From Candidatus Krumholzibacteriota bacterium (lineage in GTDB: Bacteria > Krumholzibacteriota > Krumholzibacteriia > Krumholzibacteriales > Krumholzibacteriaceae): a stretch of DNA of 8,822 nucleotides. Of the stretch, positions 1 to 4,728 are shown in pieces; the stretch's first letter is position 1, and the number at the start of each line of letters is the position of its first letter. The position numbers and the translations under genes are program-made. The DNA lies in NCBI GenBank assembly GCA_030672805.1, contig DAOVFR010000092.1, positions 1 to 8,822 of the forward strand, given 5' to 3'. The notes under the pieces were generated by a model, which saw nothing but the letters and a program-made list of their open reading frames with translations, was not told where the DNA came from and did no database searches.

Positions 1-582
1 AATCGAAAGGAACGAGGGTCGCTGCTGGACCTGCTCGAAGAGTACCGGTCGAGAACGGCACGGGACCGCCGGGACAACCCCGCTTTCGCCTACGTACCGG
101 TACACCGCCTGGACCGCATGACGACCGGGGTCCTCCTCATCGCGAAGACAAGGTCCGCCGCACGCAGCCTGAGCAGGGCAATCGCCGACGGCATGGTCGG
201 CAAGAGATACCTCGCCATGGTCGAGGGAATTCCCTCACCCCCGTCAGGAACCATATCCACGCCACTCGAGCTCCGGAAGGGCAGGAGGTCAAGAGCCCTG
301 CCGTCACCGGACGGAAAGAGCGCCGTGAGCTGCTATTCGGCGATCGGGATGAGTCAGGGTGATAGAACGCTTCTCGAGGTGACGATCCGGACCGGGCGCA
401 CCCACCAGATCAGGGCACACCTCGCATCGATCGGGCACCCCGTCGTCGGGGACAGGTATTACGGCTGGAGGGGCATGGGAAAAACACTGATGCTGCACGC
501 GTGGAAAATAACCTTCCCGCACCCGGCCGGCGGGAATGCGATCGAGCTAACTGCCCCGCCGCCGGAGGGGATGGCGCCGTGA
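1..582 (+). CDS. RluA-family RNA pseudouridine synthase (5' end missing)
   Basis: This enzyme isomerises specific uridines to pseudouridine in rRNA or tRNA. The reading frame is open from base 1, so the gene starts before the window; 193 C-terminal residues are visible, ending at TGA 580-582. The RluA signature VHRLDRMTTG is at visible residues 34-43, and Asp38 is the expected catalytic residue. The second family block, RTGRTHQIRAHLASIGHPVVGDRYYG, follows in the C-terminal half, so the whole catalytic core except its first strands is present. Family members run about 220-330 residues; an N-terminal S4 domain, if present, would lie outside the window. The Met codon at 118 falls inside the catalytic block and is not a plausible start. 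I cannot tell RluC, RluD or other RluA subtypes apart from this part, so no symbol is given. No clear terminator follows. The family call is secure; the target site is unknown. Confidence 0.93.
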   Translation, partial: NRKERGSLLDLLEEYRSRTARDRRDNPAFAYVPVHRLDRMTTGVLLIAKTRSAARSLSRAIADGMVGKRYLAMVEGIPSPPSGTISTPLELRKGRRSRALPSPDGKSAVSCYSAIGMSQGDRTLLEVTIRTGRTHQIRAHLASIGHPVVGDRYYGWRGMGKTLMLHAWKITFPHPAGGNAIELTAPPPEGMAP

Positions 583-600
583 CGATAAAAGCGGCGTAAC

Positions 601-656
601 CCGGCGGGGCGTTCCATGTAAAGTGTTTGCGGCACAAACCGGCGATGGCGTTCCAT
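601..656. repeat. Imperfect two-copy direct repeat (17-18 bp)
   Basis: Positions 601-617 (CCGGCGGGGCGTTCCAT) and 639-656 (CCGGCGATGGCGTTCCAT) match except for G versus AT in the middle. The two copies begin 38 bp apart. They sit just after the pseudouridine synthase gene and about 180-230 bp before the aminopeptidase start. Between them is a small inverted pair, GTTTG/CAAAC. No third copy is visible nearby. The repeat could be a paired protein-binding site or a local duplication; nothing here decides between them. Confidence 0.45.
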
Positions 657-751
657 AAGGAGCGATTCATCCACTGGCGGAGACCCCGAGGAAACTCCAA
701 GGATTTATCCCGTGAACTCAATCATGTAATCTGTTAGCATTACTGATGCTG

Positions 752-764
752 TGTGCCGGGCACA
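752..764. promoter_or_regulatory. 13-bp palindrome upstream of the aminopeptidase, possible operator
   Basis: TGTGCC-G-GGCACA is a perfect inverted repeat of 6-bp arms around one base. It lies 71 bp before the aminopeptidase start codon. Weak -10-like hexamers (TAATCT 727-732, TAGCAT 735-740) lie just upstream, but no good -35 matches them, so I do not call a promoter. The position suits an operator or a short 5' UTR hairpin. A 13-bp palindrome can also arise by chance in GC-rich DNA. Confidence 0.22.
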
Positions 765-835
765 GATCAACGTCAACCCCGGCCGCGCGGGATACGAAGA
801 CACGAATCGATCCATCCCCGGGAGAAAGGATTACC

Positions 836-1801
836 ATGGACAAGGGTCTGCTCGATGCCTCCCTCATCGCACTGAGGGACTGCATGAAGGTGAAAAAGGG
901 AGAACAGGTTCTCGTCATCACCGACTCGGAGCTAAAGGAGATAGGCGCCGCACTTCTCGAGGCCGCCCGGTCGCTCGAAACGGAAGCGATCTACCTGGAG
1001 ATCATTCCCCGGGTCAGGAACGGCGAGGAACCTCCCGAATGCGTCACTCACGCGATGAAGCACAGCGACGTCGTCATCGCGCCTACATCGAAGTCGCTCA
1101 CACACACGGCGGCCCGGCGGGAGGCATGCGCCGCCGGCTCGCGCGTGGCGACGATGCCCGGCATCACCCGGGACACGATGATCCGCTGTCTCAACGCGGA
1201 TTACTACGCGATTGCAGAACGTACGAAGAAGATCACCGAGCTTCTCACCGGCGCGAAGGTAGCGCGTGTCACCACGGAGAGCGGGACCGATCTTACACTG
1301 CCGCTCGAGGGTATCGACGCCATCGCCTCGACCGGTCTCTTCCACGAACCGGGCAAATTCGGGAACCTTCCGTCCGGCGAGGCGTACATGATGCCCGCGG
1401 AAGGCGGTTCCGAGGGCGTCTTCGTCGTGGACGGCTCGATGGCCGGAATAGGCGATCTAGCGGGAAAGACACCGATCACTATCAAGGTCGAGAAGGGATA
1501 CGCCACCGGTATCACCGGAGGCCCCGAAGCGGACCGGCTCAAGGCAAAACTCGAACCGCTCGGCATGCCGGCCCATAATATCGCCGAGCTCGGCGTCGGC
1601 ACGAACGACGCGGCGACGATCATCGGAAACATTCTCGAGGACGAGAAGGTGATGGGAACGATTCACATCGCCCTGGGGAATAACATGTCGATGGGCGGCA
1701 CGGTCGATGTGCCGATCCATCTCGACGGCATCATCAAGAACCCGACGCTCGAGCTGGACGGTACGGTCATCATGAAAAAGGGGAAACTGCTTGTCGGCTG
1801 A
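836..1801 (+). CDS. M29-like (AmpS-type) metallo-aminopeptidase
   Basis: This protein is predicted to remove N-terminal residues from peptides in the cytoplasm, as M29 leucyl aminopeptidases do with two metal ions. It has 321 residues, the shorter form of the family (the Thermus enzymes are near 400). Candidate metal-site residues appear in the expected order: Glu182 in LPSGEAYMMP, Glu251 in AELGVGTN, His277 in GTIHIALG, and His295 and Asp297 in VPIHLDG. The N-terminal half is an alpha/beta domain. The frame runs upstream to an ATG at 746, but ATG 836 is the better start: AAGGA lies 5 bases before it (826-830), and the protein then opens MDKGLLDASL as expected. There is no signal peptide. It converges on htpX with a 20-bp gap and no visible terminator hairpin. 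The family is secure; substrate preference is unknown, and some short members are poorly characterised. Confidence 0.9.
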   Translation: MDKGLLDASLIALRDCMKVKKGEQVLVITDSELKEIGAALLEAARSLETEAIYLEIIPRVRNGEEPPECVTHAMKHSDVVIAPTSKSLTHTAARREACAAGSRVATMPGITRDTMIRCLNADYYAIAERTKKITELLTGAKVARVTTESGTDLTLPLEGIDAIASTGLFHEPGKFGNLPSGEAYMMPAEGGSEGVFVVDGSMAGIGDLAGKTPITIKVEKGYATGITGGPEADRLKAKLEPLGMPAHNIAELGVGTNDAATIIGNILEDEKVMGTIHIALGNNMSMGGTVDVPIHLDGIIKNPTLELDGTVIMKKGKLLVG

Positions 1802-1821
1802 TTCCCGCCGCCGCACGACCC

Positions 1822-2709
1822 TCACATGGACCTGAGCCGTGCAACCCGTTCCCCGATCGGCGGGTGTGTGCTGAAGAGGTTTTTCGCCCTCTTCTCGAAC
1901 GGCTTGATCGGGTTTACGATATAGAGGTGCTGCGTCGCCCTGTTCGCGACCTCGAGCACTTCCTTGTCATTCGCGATCTTCTCGAGCGCCGAGGCGAGTC
2001 CCTCCGGGTAACGGGTGAGCTTCGCGGCGGACGCATCGGCAAGGTATTCGCGCTGCCGGGATACGGCGAGCTGGAGCAGCTTCGCAAAGAGAGGCGCAAG
2101 TATGGCAAGCAGGAGCGCCAGCACCATCAGTATCGCGTTGCCCCCGCCCTTGCCGCTCTTTTTCCTTCGACCACCGCCCCAGAACACGCTCCTCAGGAAA
2201 AAATCGCTGATCATCACGATAGATCCGACGAGGATGCCCACCATCATGGCAAACAGGATATCCCTGTTTCCGATGTGGGACAGCTCATGTGCCATGACGC
2301 CCTGGAGCTCATCCCTGCTCAGCTTCTGGAGCAGACCCGTGGTTATCGCAACTGCCGCGTGCTCGGGGTCCCTGCCCGTCGCGAAGGCGTTCGGCGCGGT
2401 GTCATCGATCACGTAGATCCGGGGCATGGGCACCCCCGAGGCGATCGTGAGCTCCTCGACGATGTTGAACAGCCGCGGATAATCCTTCTTCTCTATTCTC
2501 CGTGCCCTGCTTATTGTGAGAACCATCCTGTCGCCGCTATAGTACGCGAAGAGCGACGCGATTACGGCAACGACGAGTGCGATCACCACCCCCCCGTACC
2601 CGATTCCCCAGTACTCGCCGATAAGGTAGCCGAGTAGGAGCAGCACTGCTGAAACGACGACGACGAGAATCCACGAGTTCCGCTTGTTTGCCGCGATTTC
2701 ATTATACAT
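1822..2709 (-). CDS. htpX: HtpX-like M48 membrane zinc metalloprotease
   Basis: HtpX proteases sit in the inner membrane and degrade damaged or misfolded membrane proteins. The protein has 295 residues, close to the usual family length. The zinc motif HELSH is at residues 141-145 (His141, Glu142, His145), with the probable third ligand Glu221 in SRQREYLADAS. The family's FSTHPP motif is near the C-terminus (279-284). Hydrophobic segments lie at about 14-30, 40-57, 153-168 and 192-212, and a Gly/Lys-rich loop (about 178-190) precedes the last. The ATG at 2709, giving MYNEIAANKR, matches the usual HtpX opening and has GAGGTGAG 8 bases upstream; a GTG three codons earlier is less likely. It lies 42 bp downstream of lemA on the same strand, so the two are probably co-transcribed. 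All catalytic residues are present. Confidence 0.94.
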   Translation of the reverse strand: MYNEIAANKRNSWILVVVVSAVLLLLGYLIGEYWGIGYGGVVIALVVAVIASLFAYYSGDRMVLTISRARRIEKKDYPRLFNIVEELTIASGVPMPRIYVIDDTAPNAFATGRDPEHAAVAITTGLLQKLSRDELQGVMAHELSHIGNRDILFAMMVGILVGSIVMISDFFLRSVFWGGGRRKKSGKGGGNAILMVLALLLAILAPLFAKLLQLAVSRQREYLADASAAKLTRYPEGLASALEKIANDKEVLEVANRATQHLYIVNPIKPFEKRAKNLFSTHPPIGERVARLRSM

Positions 2710-2751
2710 CGGCCACACTCACCTCGATGGCGTGCAAAATTCATTCGCCGC

Positions 2752-3306
2752 CTACGAGAAATCCACCTTCGGCGCTTCACGCTGTGCCGTGTCCTCGAGT
2801 TCGAAGAAGTCGCGCCCCTTGAACGCGAACATTCCCGCGATGACGTTCGCCGGAACCGTTTCGGTCCGTGTGTTGTACTCCATCACGCAGTCGTTGAAAT
2901 GCTGCCTTGCGAACGAGATCTTGTTCTCGGTGGATACGAGCTCTTCCTGCACGGCCAGCATGTTCTCGTTGGCCTTGAGCTCCGGGTAGTTCTCCACAAC
3001 GGCGAACAGCGAACGAAGCGTGCTGGTAAGGAGATTTTCCGCCTTGGCCTGATCCTTGACGCCCGAGGCGTTTATGGCCTGCTGCCGAGCCTTTGTTACG
3101 TTCTCGAGCACTTCCCTTTCGTGCTTCATGTATCCCTTCGCCGTTTCAACGAGGTTCGGAATCAGGTCGTATCGCCTCTTGAGCTGAACGTCGATCTGGG
3201 CCCAGCCGTTGTCACACCTCCGTCTGAGCCTGATGAGGGTGTTATAGAGCCCGATCACGAAGAACACGAGCAGTATGAATACAACGAAAATGATCCAGCC
3301 GAACAC
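2752..3306 (-). CDS. lemA: LemA-family membrane protein
   Basis: LemA proteins have one N-terminal membrane helix and a helical-bundle domain. They are often encoded beside M48 proteases; their molecular role is not settled. This one has 184 residues, normal for the family. The membrane helix is at about 3-20, followed by the conserved block from YNTLIRLRRRCDNGW through QLKRRYDLIPNLVETAKGY (21-59). The second block, YPELKANENMLAVQEEL then STENKISFARQHFNDCVMEYN, spans about 107-145. The start is read as GTG at 3306, because a perfect AGGAGG lies 6 bases before it. Extending to the ATG at 3363 would add 19 basic, hydrophilic residues before the membrane helix and has no such ribosome site. htpX follows after 42 bp. 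The family call is secure; regulation is unknown, but the long upstream region may matter. Confidence 0.94.
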   Translation of the reverse strand: MFGWIIFVVFILLVFFVIGLYNTLIRLRRRCDNGWAQIDVQLKRRYDLIPNLVETAKGYMKHEREVLENVTKARQQAINASGVKDQAKAENLLTSTLRSLFAVVENYPELKANENMLAVQEELVSTENKISFARQHFNDCVMEYNTRTETVPANVIAGMFAFKGRDFFELEDTAQREAPKVDFS

Positions 3307-3312
3307 GCGAAA

Positions 3313-3318
3313 CCTCCT
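3313..3318 (-). promoter_or_regulatory. Ribosome binding site that fixes the GTG start of lemA
   Basis: Read on the minus strand the sequence is AAAGGAGG, then TTTCGC, then GTG. The perfect AGGAGG core with a 6-base spacer favours GTG 3306 over the in-frame ATG 57 bases upstream. Confidence 0.75.
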
Positions 3319-3568
3319 TTGACGGTGCTTTCCAGGAACAGAACGGTATTGCGCCCGGGACACGACAACAGGATATTATCGGAACACGGACAATCAATCC
3401 CTCGATTGCACATGGTAATCGATTTGCTCTTTGTACGCAAGCTGCTTGCCGTTCCTTCTTACCGTTCACCCCTGCCGTCCGGTCGCCATTCTCATCGAGC
3501 ACAGACACACATAGACACCGGCGCGTGCAATATGCATCGCCCCCCTGACAGGGCAAAAAACGCATTCA

Positions 3569-3658
3569 TCAAGGAATCAAAGCAACTTGCAGCCACAAGG
3601 CAGAATGAAAGCACTCGATCATGCTGTTCATGGCATAATGAGAATCAAGAAGAAACAT
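3569..3658 (-). CDS. Possible small ORF (29 codons) with a perfect Shine-Dalgarno
   Basis: On the minus strand AGGAGG (3669-3664) is followed by a 5-base spacer and ATG at 3658. The frame encodes 29 residues, opening MFLLDSHYAMNSMIECFHSA and ending VALIP before TGA. The peptide is mildly hydrophobic, with no motif I recognise and no clear membrane segment. It lies 262 bases upstream of lemA on the same strand, inside the AT-rich core of the intergenic region, so it could be a leader peptide or free small protein ahead of lemA-htpX. The only positive evidence is the ribosome site and its setting; AGGAGG sites also occur by chance. The frame continues upstream to a Met codon at 3784, but that longer form has no support. 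Confidence 0.3.
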   Translation of the reverse strand: MFLLDSHYAMNSMIECFHSALWLQVALIP

Positions 3659-3729
3659 CACGCCCTCCTTCCGGAACCTCCATTCGCAATGTAACATCTT
3701 TAAATACAGCGGCTTACGCCACCAACGGA

Positions 3730-3775
3730 CGGCCGATTGGCATGTGGCACACTGCTTGCTGTCCACATCAGGCCG
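3730..3775 (+). promoter_or_regulatory. Possible structured 5' leader of the lipoprotein gene
   Basis: A two-part stem can form 45-90 bases before the lipoprotein start. The outer arms are CGGCC (3730-3734) and GGCCG (3771-3775). The inner arms are ATGTGG (3742-3747) and CCACAT (3763-3768), with ACA/TGT continuing the inner stem past a one-base bulge. It could be a 5' UTR hairpin. No riboswitch class is recognisable, and the internal loop is asymmetric, so the evidence is weak. Confidence 0.22.
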
Positions 3776-3819
3776 AGGGGACAACAGGACTCACTCTTTA
3801 GAGAGAAGGAGGTCTCACC

Positions 3820-4656
3820 ATGAGAAAAGTCTTCGTAGTCCTGATTGGTCTCATCCTTAGCGCTTACGTAGTTGGATGTTCTGAGGATGAAACCACAGTC
3901 GAGCCGAGACCGCCGGTAGAAGAGCTTGATATCACAACGAGTTCCGTACCGGTCGGATACACTTGCTCACCTTACAATGTTGACCTGGAAGCGACCGGTG
4001 GAACCGAGCCCTATGCCTGGGCGCTCGCCGACGGAAGCGATCCCCTTCCTACGGGCCTCACACTGTCCGCCGATGGAAATCTTATCGGCGTGATCGAGGA
4101 CAATGGCGAATGGACGTTTACCGTTGAGGTCACCGATAACGCTTCGACACCGGATACGGATACGCAGGAGTACACGTTCTCGGTCGAGGAACCTGACAAT
4201 CCGTCGCTTACTATCTACTTCGACGGTGAAGCGACGATCTGCCAGGGTGAAACCCAGGCAATGACCAACCTTGACTGCTACGTATTCGTCATGCCCGGTG
4301 AATTGGAAGATGAGAACTGCGTCTATGCAACCGAGTTCATGATCCGCATCACGAACACCGACGACGAGGATCTCGATGCCGGTTCCGAGTATGCAATTCT
4401 GAATGCGCAGTACCCGGACTATGTTGTCGCTATGTTCGGCAGCATGTTCAATGGTATCGCGATAACGTTCAACCGGCCGGTGTACGGCCCCGACCCGATC
4501 TGGATCGCAAGCTTCGGGCTCCTGCTGATGGAAGACTTCGATCAGCTGAGCTTCAAGTTCGTGGCCAATCCGGGCGGCTCTCTGGCTATCGCGGACTGCA
4601 CCGCGCAGCACAACATGATCCCGGTAACCAGCCGTGAGATCGCGGTCAACTACTAA
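3820..4656 (+). CDS. Secreted lipoprotein with an Ig-like (He_PIG) domain
   Basis: This 278-residue protein opens with a lipoprotein signal: basic MRK, a hydrophobic core, and lipobox VVGC with Cys20 as the lipidation site. Ser21 follows, so the mature protein could go to the outer membrane, though sorting rules vary by lineage. Residues about 38-123 match the He_PIG putative Ig repeat: a TGGTEPYAWAL strand, then LPTGLTLSADGNLIGVIEDNGEWTFTVEVTD. Residues about 128-278 form a separate acidic, beta-rich domain with four cysteines (141, 153, 167, 260); I do not recognise it by name. It resembles the exported YFDxxAT-type domains common in uncultured FCB-like bacteria, from memory only. The start is firm: AGGAGG (3807-3812) lies 7 bases before the ATG. 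It appears to be a single-gene unit, followed 28 bases after the stop by a strong hairpin. Function is unknown; binding or adhesion would be a guess. Confidence 0.87.
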   Translation: MRKVFVVLIGLILSAYVVGCSEDETTVEPRPPVEELDITTSSVPVGYTCSPYNVDLEATGGTEPYAWALADGSDPLPTGLTLSADGNLIGVIEDNGEWTFTVEVTDNASTPDTDTQEYTFSVEEPDNPSLTIYFDGEATICQGETQAMTNLDCYVFVMPGELEDENCVYATEFMIRITNTDDEDLDAGSEYAILNAQYPDYVVAMFGSMFNGIAITFNRPVYGPDPIWIASFGLLLMEDFDQLSFKFVANPGGSLAIADCTAQHNMIPVTSREIAVNY

Positions 4657-4684
4657 AAGCGCAGAGAAATACTGTTGAATCATG

Positions 4685-4724
4685 GCCCCTCGGGAAAGGC
4701 GGAACATTCCGCCTCCCGGGGGGC
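4685..4724. terminator. Strong two-part hairpin between convergent genes, likely terminator
   Basis: The outer arms, GCCCCTCGGG (4685-4694) and CCCGGGGGGC (4715-4724), pair along all 10 positions with one T-G wobble (4690/4719). After an AAA/T internal loop, inner arms GGCGGA (4698-4703) and TCCGCC (4708-4713) pair perfectly around ACAT. The hairpin starts 28 bases after the lipoprotein stop and lies 4 bases beyond the asmA-like stop, so it can serve both transcripts. The plus strand continues TTCACTATTT, only a poor U tract; the minus strand has none. The wobble becomes an A-C mismatch on the minus-strand RNA, so the fold favours the plus strand. Confidence 0.62.
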
Positions 4725-4728
4725 TTCA

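Larger units (their letters stand above)
3307..3819. other. Divergent intergenic region between lemA and the lipoprotein gene
   Basis: About 510 bp with no full-size gene. It must hold the start signals for the minus-strand lemA-htpX pair and the plus-strand lipoprotein gene. Its centre is the most AT-rich stretch I noticed: 3601-3660 has 23 G/C in 60 bases, against 38 in 60 at 1321-1380 inside the aminopeptidase gene. It contains an SD-led 29-codon ORF on the minus strand (3569-3658) and a possible leader stem-loop (3730-3775). AT-rich hexamers such as GATAAT on the minus strand (near 3374-3379) and CATAAT on the plus strand (3634-3639) resemble -10 elements, but neither has a properly spaced -35. 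No tRNA-like or terminator-like fold was seen. Confidence 0.5.

Noticed and set aside
751..1578. 275-codon frame overlapping the aminopeptidase gene
   Set aside because: It is the +1-shifted reading of the M29-like gene, Arg/His/Gly-rich and without family features.
1864..2637. 257-codon open frame on the plus strand
   Set aside because: It is antisense to htpX, which carries an intact HELSH site and a full-length match.
3540..3566. CCCTGACAGGG next to AAAAAA, a terminator-like pattern
   Set aside because: The stem is very short with almost no loop, and the homopolymer is on the wrong side for a terminator in either direction.
3364..3789. GACAACAGGA present at 3364-3373 and 3780-3789, possible flanking repeat of a mobile insert
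   Set aside because: A 10-bp match only, with no terminal inverted repeats and no transposase between; compatible with chance.
2899..3801. 300-codon open frame on the plus strand
   Set aside because: It runs antisense through most of lemA and then through the gene-free region, has no ribosome site and no recognisable domain. LemA on the other strand matches its family along its length.
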